Origin: Entomortierella parvispora | Lineage: Eukaryota > Mortierellomycota > Mortierellomycetes > Mortierellales > Mortierellaceae | NCBI GenBank assembly: GCA_963573315.1 | Contig: OY752140.1 | Location: forward strand, 1,302,001-1,366,000 | Length of the DNA: 64,000 nucleotides | Reading direction: 5' to 3' | Shown here: positions 10,401-18,726 of the stretch, in pieces | How positions within the stretch are numbered: the first letter of the stretch is position 1 | How the letters are laid out: every line of letters starts with the position of its first letter | Notes under the pieces: generated by a model | The model's database searches: none | Told to the model about the DNA's origin: nothing | The model's input: the letters and a program-made list of their open reading frames with translations, nothing else | Program-made: the position numbers and the translations under genes

Positions 10401-11079
10401 CGTGCAAGCAACCACAAAACAAACTCCGTTCTTTGCTCACCAAGGATACCACCCCCGCTTCAGTGTGAAGGTCCCTCGAGTTGCAGTCAGTAGCCCCTTC
10501 GCCAAGGACCGCCTCCAGGAGTTGAAGCGTATCCAAGAAGACTTGCAGTTCCATATCAAGTCGGCACTAGAGAACCAAGAGCGCCACTACAACAAGCGCT
10601 TTACCCCTCAGCCGAACTTCGCTATAGGAGACCTCGTCATGTTGAAACGTAACAATATCAAGACCACCCGACCTTCAAACAAGTTGGATGTTAAGAACCT
10701 GGGTCCGTTCAAGATCACCGAAGTAGTCAACTCTCGATCGGTCCGCCTTCAGCTCCCGACCACTATGGCCCGTCTTCATCCTGTTTTCCATGTCTCTCTT
10801 TTGGAGCCCTACCGCGCCAACACAATACCCGGTCGCGTAGCACCTCCGCCTCCTACCATCGAGATTGACGGCAATGAGGAGTTTGAAGTTGAAGAAATCT
10901 GGGACTCTAAATTCCGTGGAAAGCAACTTTGGTATTTGATCAAGTTCAAGGGTTATAAAGATCCGGAATGGCAGCCCGCAGCCAACGCTGAGAATTCACC
11001 AGAGCATGTCGCCCGTTTCCACTCTCGCTTCCCGCTCAAGCCAGGTCCACCCCCAGTCACTCGCGGAGCTCGCTCCTAG
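7441..11079 (+). CDS. Chromovirus Pol (protease-RT-RNase H-integrase-chromodomain), by -1 frameshift
   Basis: The Pol frame opens at 7,441 just after a TGA and is uninterrupted to 11,079 (1,212 aa). The first ATG in this frame (7,699) would delete the protease, so expression as a Gag-Pol fusion is far more likely. The aspartic protease is at about residues 45-120 with DSGA near residue 56. The reverse transcriptase has KLDLKGAYN and YLDD near residue 418. RNase H follows with EPDAS, ELLAV and LTDHKNLEYF. Integrase has the HHCC motif (GHGGIAKT...CDACQRNK) and a DDE core: D in SMDFIV, D in VSDRGSVF, E in GQTERTNATLEQ. A chromodomain lies near residues 1,147-1,196 (FEVEEIWDSK, WYLIKFKGYKDPEWQP); such domains usually steer integration toward modified histones. 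All key residues are present. Confidence 0.95.
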   Translation, partial: FGKRVGLDPTEDWILGHVLATPTPPGQPALPRYCLLIPITVHLPDRPPVKTNALLDSGAQKSFVDAAFIKKLSLPTSELNHPVRLHMADGSPSTSGPVTKTCPLSFTISDSHHETLNCHVTSLQTHAVILGIDWLHIHNPHIHWKKHLVSFRDEHCNKRCLSHYSPDLSIENLDLDLDSIDVESSDLSVDDLYSLQLVSLFCRDLEAIREHSDPSLSLNSVDEKPVPVLPPEYADFAALFKDRAIGTLPPHRSFDHSIVLEPDATAPFGPLYNLSEKELEALREFLDDNLKKGFIRHSESPAGAPVLFVPKKNKELRMCVDYRALNKLTIKNRCPLPLIAETLERLRSAKIFTKLDLKGAYNLIRIAEGDEWKTAFRTRYGHFEFLVMPFGLCNAPATFQAFLNDVLRECLDTVVVIYLDDILIYSQDKATHTADVRRVLQLLSDAQLQVNLEKCEFGVEKVEFLGYIISPDGVSMDPAKVEVITSWAVPTCVRDIQVFLGFANFYRRFIKKFSKLVGPMTRFLKKGVPFKWDSAAQTAFDALKLAFSSEPMLVHFDPSRPCVLEPDASKFALGNVCSQPDDDGVLHPVAFYSRSLTPPERNYHIHDTELLAVIEGLEHWRHYFVYSEHPALVLTDHKNLEYFSEKRALSERQIRYAERLSKFKVVLAYRPGVHNGAADALSRMYTPEEGEGPVHDAILPMPISLSSFTVAAIDEVLRVGNAEDLVNRIKEGYQDDDTVMEILDQSRDNPETNPEYRFEDGVLFFNGRIVVPDDKALQRDILSTCHDDPAAGHGGIAKTFELVSRTYHWPRMRDFVKSFVLTCDACQRNKTSHHKPFGLLQSLPIPESPWSSISMDFIVQLPDSKGYTAILVVVDRLTKMAHFIPTTDDVNASDTLDLFLSRVFAYHGLPDDIVSDRGSVFTSTFMQSAMEALGITQNLSTAYHPQTDGQTERTNATLEQYLRCFTSYQQDDWSNHLPMAELCYNNSVQATTKQTPFFAHQGYHPRFSVKVPRVAVSSPFAKDRLQELKRIQEDLQFHIKSALENQERHYNKRFTPQPNFAIGDLVMLKRNNIKTTRPSNKLDVKNLGPFKITEVVNSRSVRLQLPTTMARLHPVFHVSLLEPYRANTIPGRVAPPPPTIEIDGNEEFEVEEIWDSKFRGKQLWYLIKFKGYKDPEWQPAANAENSPEHVARFHSRFPLKPGPPPVTRGARS
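7444..7450 (+). other. Candidate -1 ribosomal frameshift site
   Basis: GGAAAAC, read G-GAA-AAC in the gag frame, is the only slippery-looking sequence in the 22-nt gag/pol overlap (7,441-7,462). It differs by one base from the well-known GGGAAAC heptamer. Because the overlap is so short, the shift has to occur here or at the neighbouring codons. Confidence 0.6.
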
Positions 11080-11087
11080 GGGGAGGA
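11078..11087 (+). promoter_or_regulatory. Polypurine tract
   Basis: AGGGGGAGGA ends one base before the right LTR. It is the expected RNase H-resistant primer for plus-strand DNA synthesis. Confidence 0.75.
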
Positions 11088-11088
11088 T

Positions 11089-11540
11089 TGTCACGAAACG
11101 TCGCAGACTCAGATCGTACGAAGTACGCGTCTCTTGTACCTCTGGTCTAGGATCGCGAACCTAGGATCTGTATCCGCACTCATTGGCTAGTCCTCTGATC
11201 TCCGACGAGTACCCCTGGCGTCCAGGTTCTGGACCTAGGGCTATAGCTACCCTTAGTACGTATCTCTCAGCCGCACCTATCAGGACCTCCATCTCGTTCT
11301 CCTTCATCTATGTTGCCATCCCGGACCCTACTCATAGGTCCGGCTTATGATTAGTACCTGCCCGGATATGTATCCTACTCTTTCGTGTCATCTCTGACTC
11401 AACGTAGGCCTGGGTCCAGGCCTTCATCACTCTCTAGTATATAAACCCCCCTGTCCTCTTGCTTTGTTCCTCAGTCTGCAATTCACAATAAACCACACCT
11501 TTCCTTCACCTTCTTGTCCCTGTCTTGTCCGATCGTGACA
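11089..11540 (+). repeat. Right (3') LTR of the chromovirus
   Basis: A 452-bp LTR that reads the same as the left one (constant offset of 5,550). It provides the polyadenylation signal (AATAAA, 11,487-11,492). Its own TATA box (11,438-11,445) could start transcripts running into the antisense strand of LINE ORF1. Confidence 0.97.
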
Positions 11541-12707
11541 CTTGCCTCCCTTGGGCCAGGTAAACAGAGTGTTTACTCCTGACAGCGCCGCCATCCGGGG
11601 CAGCTGCAGGTCCTTGAGCTTTCCAGAGGGGATCTCCAGGATGAAATCCACCACTCCTGTCAACGTCTCCTTTGATCCCGTCACATAGTGCGGGTTGATG
11701 TATTTGATCTCCCCTGCTTCCTGGAAGATCCGCTTCAATTCTTTCTCAAGGTCGTCAGGGTCCAACTCAAAGACCGATTCCGCTCGGATTTGAAGTCGAG
11801 ACCCCGTCGAGTGCACCGCTCTTTCCACTCGGAGACGGACGCCCTTGACCACCACAGGGGTGACGAGAAATTCCTCCAGGTCCTTTGCATGGAGGAATCC
11901 GACAACTGAGATCCCGTATGTATCGTTCTTCAGGACACAGCGTGCATCTAGGAGTTTGTTCAACTCCAGTTGCAGGTCCTCTGCCCTGACCTTCGTGTTC
12001 TCATAAATAATAACCGCCGCTCCCCTTCTAAGCCGTGTAAAGTGCTGGGGGAGTTGGGCCTGTACCCTGGCCTCGACTCGGCGACGAAGAACCTCCTGAC
12101 TGCGTTTGGACTCTGCACGGGCACCCGCAGCAAAGGCGTATGTCCGAATCGGCATCGGACCCGCCGCGGGCATGGGAGGAATGGGAGCCTGCTCCTCCAT
12201 CTCCTCATCCCTCAGACCCGAGGGAGATGAAGCGGCAGACTTCGACGATGATGATGACACAGGACCAGTCCCTCCTGACTGTCCTGCAGGCTTCTCCAAG
12301 ACTAAAGCCGATTTCAATGGCACCCTACCAGAGGTGGGGCGTGCGGATGGCTGCCCAGGCTCATCGGCACGACCAGACATGGTAGTGGTGGACAAAGAAG
12401 ACGGCTCACCCCCAGGGGTGGTCTTGGCCGTTGTGTTGTGGACTACGGCGGTCCCTCCTGAACCCCTGCCAGAGGTGGATGATGCGGATGGTCTCCCAAG
12501 CCTATCGGCATCATGCGACGTGGCAGGTTGGTTCAGGGGTGATCGCTCACCCGCGAGGGTGGTCCTAACGGACGAAATGGGCTGACCCGATGCGGCCGCC
12601 TCGGCACTGACACTAGCGTTGGTGGAGATAGATCCCACCCCCAAAGGGTCTATCCCGGCAACTGTAGTGACCAGATGCGGAGACGCAGGCATGTTGGGGT
12701 CGTCCAT
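11541..12707 (-). pseudogene. LINE ORF1, 5' part (RRM-like region), cut off by LTR insertion
   Basis: The upstream 389 codons of ORF1. The ATG at 12,707 has a strong context (ACCATGG) and was preferred to an upstream in-frame GTG. The first about 200 residues are Ser/Thr/Gly-rich and low complexity. They are followed by a basic helical region and an alpha/beta region (about residues 220-385) that looks like one or two RRM-type folds (AAVIIYEN, YGISVVGFL). The frame runs into the right LTR and stops there at 11,427, so the present product would lack the zinc knuckle. The RRM assignment rests on pattern only. Confidence 0.75.
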
Positions 12708-12874
12708 GGTGACGAGTTGTTGATTCACGGTGGTGTGATGGTCCTTCCCGGAGCTGAGCACTTTGCTAATGACCGACGAAATGCAATGAGCAAAAAAGCG
12801 ATGAGGATGAACAAAAAACTGAAAGTAACAGTGACTGCTAATTCAATTATTTGCGGAACTGGGAAAGAAAGAGT

Positions 12875-12900
12875 TGCTCTACCGATTGAGCTAGCCGGGC
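12875..12900 (-). pseudogene. tRNA-Lys-like 5' fragment, broken by LINE insertion
   Basis: Read on the minus strand from 12,900, the 26 nt match the 5' third of a eukaryotic tRNA-Lys: acceptor GCCCGGC, TA, D-stem GCTC, D-loop AATCGGTA, D-stem GAGC, A. The two D-stem halves pair and the A-box (TAGCTCAATCGG) is present. After GAGCA the sequence stops looking like a tRNA: no matching anticodon stem and no GGTTCGA B-box follow. LINE copy 1 begins at about this point. The assignment to lysine is from recall of conserved tRNA-Lys sequence, not from an anticodon. Confidence 0.6.
12893..12900. repeat. Target-site duplication of LINE copy 2, left
   Basis: AGCCGGGC, the complement of the first 8 nt of the tRNA-Lys-like gene. 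It is repeated at 15,541-15,548 on the other side of LINE copy 2. Confidence 0.75.
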
Positions 12901-15540
12901 GAAGAGAGAGATACTCTTCGGTTTATTCCATGCGGGGGGGTGCCGAAGCTTTCCCAAAGTGTTCCCCCTCGCTGGTAATGATAAAGGTTACTACTGCCGA
13001 ACTATCTGTTTTTTCTAAAAAAAGTGGCTCGCCCTGCGCTAAGCGGGAACAAGGGCTTCACGATCCATACAGATCGGGCCCAGGGAGGTAGGGGTGGAAG
13101 ACTATTTAGGAAAAAGGCGACGGAAACGGCGGCCCTTTGACATGACAAGTGAGGGAGTGACACCCGAGAGGAGCGTCAGAGCCCTTGGCATGGATCTTCT
13201 GGATCTTGCAAGGATCCAGGGGTGCTCTTTGAGTAGGGCAGGGAGCCACCTACTCGCGAGCACTGCTTCTCAGAGGCGGGGAGAAGCAGCGACCGCTGAT
13301 TTTATTTTTTTGGTCGGTTCCTGCTCATCTCTTGTTGGTAAAGAGATGAACCGATGCCTGTTGGAGGTCTTGACGGAGAAGGAGACCCGCTCGCGTTCTC
13401 GACCTTGTGTTTTCTGTTTTTTTGGTTTTCGTGTTTCGGGTCTGTTTTTCTGGCGGGGCGGTCAATTGCAGGAGTCGATCGTCCCTGATTTTGTTTTTTA
13501 TCGTTCGGGACCGTGCGGTGCAAACTTAATTGCTCCACATCTCTCCCCATTCCAGCCGATCTCGAAAGACCGTGATGTGAGGAGGATGGTGCCACACAGA
13601 CACAAACTGGTCGTAGTTCTTTGTCGACGGCTCTTGCCCTAATTGGCCTCGAGCTCGTTGGTGGTGTTCCACTTGATCACGGTAGATGGCTCGCGCCTGC
13701 TCTACCTTGGCTCGTGTCTTGAACGCTGATACAACTGCTCCTCTCAGGTATATATCCGCCTGTCGTTCTCCATCTCCAAGGGCACAATAGCTTTGCCATA
13801 TGGTTTGAGTGACGGTAGAATGCAGGTGGATGGCCAGAGGTGGCAGGTCCGCTACTCGGGGCCAACAGAGTATATCGTGATACACTATTGTGGATAGCGG
13901 TCCTGTCTGGCAGAGGGTTTCGATCCTCTCGCGGACTCGATCCCATTCTGCCAACACTTGTGGGCAGTCGTGAAAAGCATGGACTGTGTTCTCATGGACT
14001 TGTATCGGTGGGTCATGGGCGATGCACCTCCTGCACCACTTGTTCTCCACCGGTTGATTGAGTATTATGGTCGACTTGAATCCCTTGGTCCATACCGCTC
14101 TGTGATGGAGCTGGTACAGAAAGTGGCGCTCGTTGGGGCGTCGCTCGGTCGCCCAGAAGCGCTCCCAACACACCTTCCACTCTTCGTCCGGGATCGGAGG
14201 CATAGAGTTCCTTTCGGGATGAGGCCCAGGTCCCGTCCGGTCCACCTCGATGGATCTAAAGTTCATCAGGCTTGGGATGGCAGGCCAGTCCCTCTTGGCT
14301 TTAGGAAGAGGTCGTCCTACTTGGGCCTCTCGTGCTACTTTGCCCAGGTACAGACGAGCCCTCTTGACCTCAAAGGCGTTGGTCGCACACTCGCCATCAA
14401 AGAGTTGGAAGCGATATCCAATTCTTCGCTCTGGGCGCGGGGCCTCTTTGATGTCCAGCTCCTGGAAGGCATGGACACTGGCGAGGATGCTGGCTGGGAG
14501 AGGGGGGTCTGACAGGCCCAATAGCCTTGTCCCTCTCTGTGTTGGGTTTTCTAGAGCAAAAATGGCTTGACCTCCGCCGTTGGCTGTCCCCTCTCTGACA
14601 ATCGTCTCCAACAGAGGAACCCATCTCTGGGCCGGGGTCTCCAGTCGGCGTGCCATCCATTTTGCTTTCAGGGCTTTGATCTGGTGTTCGGGGTGCAAGA
14701 GTCCGTATCCACCCCATTTCTTGGGCTGGCGGTACCAATTCAGACTCACACGAGCGTTTGTTGTTGGCCACAAAATGTGACGGGTCAGCTTGTCCAACTC
14801 CTGGTAGAACGACGCCGTAAAGGTGTAGAATGGTGCGACATACCACAGCTTTGACAAAAAGTACGTGTTCAGTACCGTCACACGACCTTCAAACGTCAGC
14901 TTTCTCAATCGCCATCCAGCAATTGCGTTCTCCAGTTTTCCGAGAATTCCCTTCTCAATCCCCTTCATGTCGCGTTCACCTGACTGCAACACGATTCCCA
15001 AGTGCTCAAATGCGGTCCCGAAGGGCACCGCATTGACATTTGGGACAGCGATGACCGTGTGAGCGGTCTCGGTCAGAGGGATCAGAGTGGATTTGTCGTG
15101 GTTGATGCGAGCCCCAGACGCCGCTTCGTGGAGCCGGATTGCATTCTGAGCGTGGATATCATCTCCTGGTCCCATCAGCAGATTGGTGTCATCTGCAAAG
15201 GCGGCAACCTTGGGACGGATGCCAGGGACCATGGGCCCCCTGGCGGTTCGTGTGTAATGTAAAAGGAACGGCTCCAGTACAAAATTGAACAAGATCGGCG
15301 CGAGGGGATCACCTTGGCGAAGTCCTCTCTTGATCTGGTACGGATCCGATTTGCGCGACCCCAAGTGGATGGTTGCCTCTAGCTCTGTGTAACAAAGCTT
15401 GATCCAGTGCCTGAGCCTCGGGCCAAATCCAAAGCGCTCCAAGCACAGATGCAGGTATCCCCATTCCACCCTATCATACGCCTTTTGCTGATCCAGACTC
15501 AAGATCGAAGCGTCTCCCTTGCTCCCGTCTTGAAAGTAAT
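12901..15540 (-). mobile_element. LINE copy 2, 5'-truncated, with 8-9 bp target duplication
   Basis: The same LINE family as copy 1. Alignable identity runs from 13,257 (window base 3) to 15,540 (base 2,287), with only a few substitutions and indels. The element is cut at its 5' side inside the RT domain (15,540). Flanking it are AGCCGGGC at 12,893-12,900 and AGCCGGGC at 15,541-15,548, or 9 bp if the shared T is counted. The minus-strand complement is GCCCGGCT, the first 8 nt of the tRNA-Lys-like gene. This fixes the LINE 3' end at 12,901, about 20 nt after an AATAAA (minus strand, 12,922-12,927). No poly(A) tail is present. Confidence 0.85.
13526..15540 (-). pseudogene. LINE copy 2 ORF2 remnant (C-terminal half)
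   Basis: The C-terminal 671 codons of ORF2 remain open. They start in the RT domain at YFQDGSKGDASILSLDQQ and keep DQQKAYDRVEW, FADD and the C-terminal zinc motif. The endonuclease, the N-terminal part of RT and the start codon are lost to 5' truncation. Compared with copy 1 I noticed two amino-acid changes, Pro to Ser (in TGPLSTIV) and Thr to Ala (in VVSAFKTR). The frame runs 157 nt further into flanking DNA by chance. Confidence 0.9.
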
Positions 15541-15548
15541 AGCCGGGC
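15541..15548. repeat. Target-site duplication of LINE copy 2, right
   Basis: AGCCGGGC directly at the 5' truncation point of LINE copy 2. The T-rich sequence beyond it (15,549 onward) would be the original 5' flank of the tRNA gene. Confidence 0.75.
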
Positions 15549-16130
15549 TTTTTTGCTCTTTTTCTCCACGAATCACGTGAATATTTCGTTTTTTTTGATA
15601 TTTTCTTTACTTTTCGAATCCTTAAGTAACATTGACTGTTCAGACGATTCTCGAACCCTGGTATTTCGGGCTCTTTTCGCGATTTTATAACCCCCAACTT
15701 GTAGTCCCCCCTGCACAGAACCCAGAAAGCCTTTCAGATCAAAGATTAGCCATAGGGATGGCGAGAAATCGCGAAAACTGTCTTTGTGAATTTTCAAGAT
15801 TTCTCAAAAAAAAAAAAAAAAAGGGCAACTCAACTGCCTGGAGGAATGTCGAGAATGGGTTGTGGTGCCTGTAAATCAGGGATCCAGGGAGCTGGGTTTA
15901 CCTGCCATCACATAGCTTTGGTCAGGTAGCGTGTGGTTCTTAGGTAGCGTGTGGTTCTTACTTTGCTTCTTGGACGCGTCAGCCATCTGAACAGAAAAGA
16001 AGAACTCCAAAAAAAAAAAAAAAAAAAAAAAAAAAAAGCCGATAACCATGGACAGCAACTACAATCCGACCTGTAACAATTTCTCAAACAACAGACGACC
16101 ATTCGCCATCATCGGACATGGATAGCATAG
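15549..16130. other. Intergenic: original tRNA flank, A-tracts, 18-bp tandem duplication
   Basis: No gene is supported here. The stretch holds an A17 run (15,806-15,822), an exact 18-bp tandem duplication AGGTAGCGTGTGGTTCTT (15,924-15,941 and 15,942-15,959) and an A29 run (16,009-16,037). Confidence 0.6.
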
Positions 16131-16149
16131 AAGAGTGCGAGGCGTTCCA

Positions 16150-17115
16150 TTAGCGACCTGGGAGATGTGGAATGACGCTCAGCACTATCAATTATCCACG
16201 ACAAAAGGCCAGTCCTCATCTTCTTCAGCAGTCGTCGTAGTGACACCACTCGTCACTCGCAACATATCAAAAAACTGCATAGAACGCTTCCGACACTCGC
16301 AGTCATGCAGGCGAGACATCCTGACCTGTATCCTGACAACCTCTGCTATCTGTGTCGTGGGGCACCGGAGGACAACTATCATCTTTGGGTTTGTCCAGAG
16401 TCACTACAACAACAGAGGTTAACATAGGAGGACACTGTGGCTTCGATTCCAAAGTGGTGCAGAGCCGCCATTAAGAAAGCCAACAAAGGAAAACTGCTAG
16501 ACACAGCAAACAGCAAACTCGAGAGCTGGAAACGGAGGTACCAAGAACATTGTATTGGCACCAACCCATGGATGTGCAAATCTGGGCGTCACTCTATTCC
16601 GCATTCAACGACTTGTCCAACGTTCCCCCCCCCCGAAATTTGGCGAGAACAATCGACCCATGGACTCGGCACGTTTGGTAGTCACTGCATACCAAGGACT
16701 ATTATACTCTGCCTTGATCGACGCGTGGACACCATTATTCAAAGCTCCACACTCGGTTGCACCGTCGCGGTCACAATTGCCTGGGAGAAGGAACGCGATA
16801 TCCGCCCCAAGACGAAACGACAAGTACAGCCTGGCCTGCCATGGAACAATGCCTCTGGGGTGATACAGCCCCCTGACACTTGCCCGTGTGGCGCGCTCTT
16901 CGCTGACCACACTCAAGGCCTCTGCCCTGGCGTCCAGGACGACCCGGATCACCGACTATTGGCCTGTTCACGCGGCCAAGGTTCACTTATCGACAGACAC
17001 TAGAAAAAAATGGGGAAGATTGTAGCATTTTGCTCTCCAATATTACACGGCGACGAGTCGTAGCATTTGTTGCGCGGGGATGGCTAGACTACGCGGCTGC
17101 ATCAAGTTGTAGATA
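16150..17115 (+). mobile_element. Decayed LINE 3' end (RT-associated zinc region), other family
   Basis: In one frame, 16,230-16,421 reads as a typical C-terminal zinc region of fungal LINE polyproteins: KLHRTLPTLAVMQARHPDLY, then CYLCRGAPEDNYHLWVC (C-x2-C...H-x3-C). Further on, in other frames, are CPCGALFADHTQGLCPG and VVAFVARGWLDYAAASS, which fit the region after the zinc motif. Stops and frameshifts separate them, so it is a dead relic on the strand opposite to LINE copies 1 and 2. Assignment rests on pattern recall of such elements in early-diverging fungi. Confidence 0.55.
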
Positions 17116-18699
17116 CTTCAGTTTATATACTCCACTTCTTTGGCTCGGCATGCCTTTTTTTTTCTTGTCAAAAGTCCCTCGAGAGTTTAGTTCATTATCT
17201 GTTAATTGAACGTCAACCAAACGACGCGCTTTTGCACGCGCTCATTCAACGCAAGGTAAACGGACTACATAAGATGCTTGACATCGCACAGTCCGCCTGT
17301 GATGGCCCATGCACCCATGTACCACGAAACCTGTTCTCCTCTTTTTCCAAGAAATATTTTTCTCCTTCTGTCCGTTCCATGACGTTCAACGTCCGCTTGC
17401 CTTGATTCGCGTCCAGCAGTCGCTTGTCTGGAGTCTTCAAGATCTCCTTTCGTTGCCACACCAAACCTGTCCCGGTTGAAGTTACCAAAGCCACTGCTGC
17501 TATGTAGCTATGTAGTGTCCCTCGGCGTGGGTCTACTTTTGGCTCGATATGGCAAAAAAATGTCGCAAAAAAAAAAAAAAAAAAAAAAAAAAAAGGTGTC
17601 ACGTGATGTGGTGGCTTTGGAGCATCGAGTCGATGTCAAACAACATCCGACGGCGGATGAAGTTGATAATGTTACGCGGGAATTCGTTCGGCTTGTTCAG
17701 GAGTCTCAGACTGAGGGCGACTTGAGCGAATAGCGTAGCAAAGGGAGGGCTGGAGAAAAGGAGTGTTTTGTAGGTTGCTAGGGATGTTTTTGTGTTATAA
17801 TTGGACTCCCTTTATTTCTCAAGCGATATTGCTTCGTATTTATACTGAATTGGAAGGATATGAAAGATATTGGTGAGTATGAGTAGGGCATTGGAGCGGG
17901 AAAGAAGGTCGTATCAAAGAAAAGTCGACAAGTTGTTAATCCGCAAGGAAGGTAAAGTCAGAGTCGGCATAGAGGAACAGGGTCAAGGAGCGGACCATCG
18001 GGAGGATAACTGGGGGTTCTTAGGTATCGCGCTTTGCTCGTTCTATCGCGTCGTGTCCATTTGATTCTCGTATACTGATTTGTCACTGCGGTGTTGATCC
18101 TTGGTAGCACTGGGCGGGCAGTAGAGATGAGAAGAGTTGGCAGTAGCAAAGCCTCTGGGTCCAGGCGCAGCTGTTGTAGTCACGTGATGACAGGGTACTT
18201 AAACTTCCTGGCTCTCAACAATATGTCGTATAAACGCGCTGCTTTGTTATGTACGGCTGTATTTACAAGAGTGCTTGGATCTTCAGGAGAATCGACGTAT
18301 TCTGTCAAGCAAGGAGGGAAAGATATCGGCATCAGAAGATCTGTATTGAGTTATATCAAATAGTGCTACGGAAGAGTTACCTGTCAAGCAAGGAGGGAAA
18401 GATATCGGCATCAGAAGATGCCGATCCATCCTTGCGGACCAGGTCTACTTATAGAGGCTATCTGCTAAATCTACAAATCTACCAACTCATAGTCTGAGTC
18501 GTCGGTTGTCAGCGGGTCTGATGAACTGCTGACGTATCCGCTGACAAGACCGCTGACAGGCTCCCAATAGCTGTCAGCGTCTGCATGAAAGTAGACGCCA
18601 TGGGCCTCCGGGCCTAGAGCGCGACGGGTCCGGGCGGAGAAGGTTGGTGGCGCTCGACTGCGGGGGTTAAAAGTGGTCGGATTTACGACAAAAAACCTC
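17116..18699. other. Intergenic with 39-bp direct repeat
   Basis: No convincing gene. It contains an A28 tract (17,567-17,594), a perfect 39-bp direct repeat (18,302-18,340 and 18,381-18,419) and several GCTGAC/GTCAGC hexamers around 18,495-18,585. Confidence 0.6.
18302..18419 (+). repeat. 39-bp direct repeat pair
   Basis: Two copies starting CTGTCAAGCAAGGAGGGAAA at 18,302-18,340 and 18,381-18,419, 79 bp apart and apparently identical. The 40-bp spacer is unrelated. Confidence 0.8.
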
Positions 18700-18726
18700 C
18701 TCGTTTAGCTTGTGCTCGTTTAGCTT
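18700..18726 (+). repeat. Tandem duplication of tRNA-Ile 5' end
   Basis: CTCGTTTAGCTT occurs at 18,700-18,711 and again at 18,715-18,726 inside the tRNA (period 15 bp). Only the second copy is part of the cloverleaf. Confidence 0.8.

Larger units (their letters stand above)
5539..11540 (+). mobile_element. Complete Ty3/gypsy LTR retrotransposon (chromovirus)
   Basis: A 6,002-bp element with 452-bp LTRs at 5,539-5,990 and 11,089-11,540. Reading them side by side I find no difference. Each LTR begins TGTCACGA and ends TCGTGACA, an 8-bp perfect inverted repeat. The 5-bp target duplication CTTGC is at 5,534-5,538 and 11,541-11,545. Inside are gag (6,335-7,462), pol in the -1 frame (7,441-11,079) with order protease, RT, RNase H, integrase and C-terminal chromodomain, and a polypurine tract just before the right LTR. 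The order RT-RNase H-IN marks Ty3/gypsy and the chromodomain marks the chromovirus branch. Identical LTRs and intact frames mean a very recent insertion that may still be mobile. Confidence 0.97.
1..12874 (-). mobile_element. LINE (non-LTR retrotransposon) copy 1, two ORFs, split by an LTR element
   Basis: An autonomous APE-type non-LTR retrotransposon read on the minus strand. Its 5' end is near 12,874, directly after a tRNA-Lys-like 5' fragment. Then come a 5' UTR, ORF1 (12,707 to 11,541 continued at 5,533 to 4,349), a 44-nt gap, ORF2 (4,304 to 273) and a 3' UTR that runs out of the window at base 1. The chromovirus at 5,539-11,540 lies inside ORF1 in the opposite orientation. ORF2 is intact and the rejoined ORF1 frame is open, so the LINE was probably functional until the LTR element landed. 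The second copy (12,901-15,540) is nearly identical wherever the two overlap, which marks a young family. The exact 5' boundary is inferred from where tRNA similarity stops. Confidence 0.85.

Noticed and set aside
7699-11079. pol starting at the ATG 7,699
   Set aside because: The frame is open back to 7,441 and the protease DSGA lies upstream of that ATG, so a frameshift fusion fits better.
13526-15697. 723-codon ORF as a stand-alone gene
   Set aside because: The first 157 nt are flanking DNA past the LINE truncation point; only 13,526-15,540 is LINE.
16009-16037. A29 tract as poly(A) tail of a retrocopied gene
   Set aside because: No exon-joined coding sequence or target duplication beside it; several similar A/T runs occur across the window.
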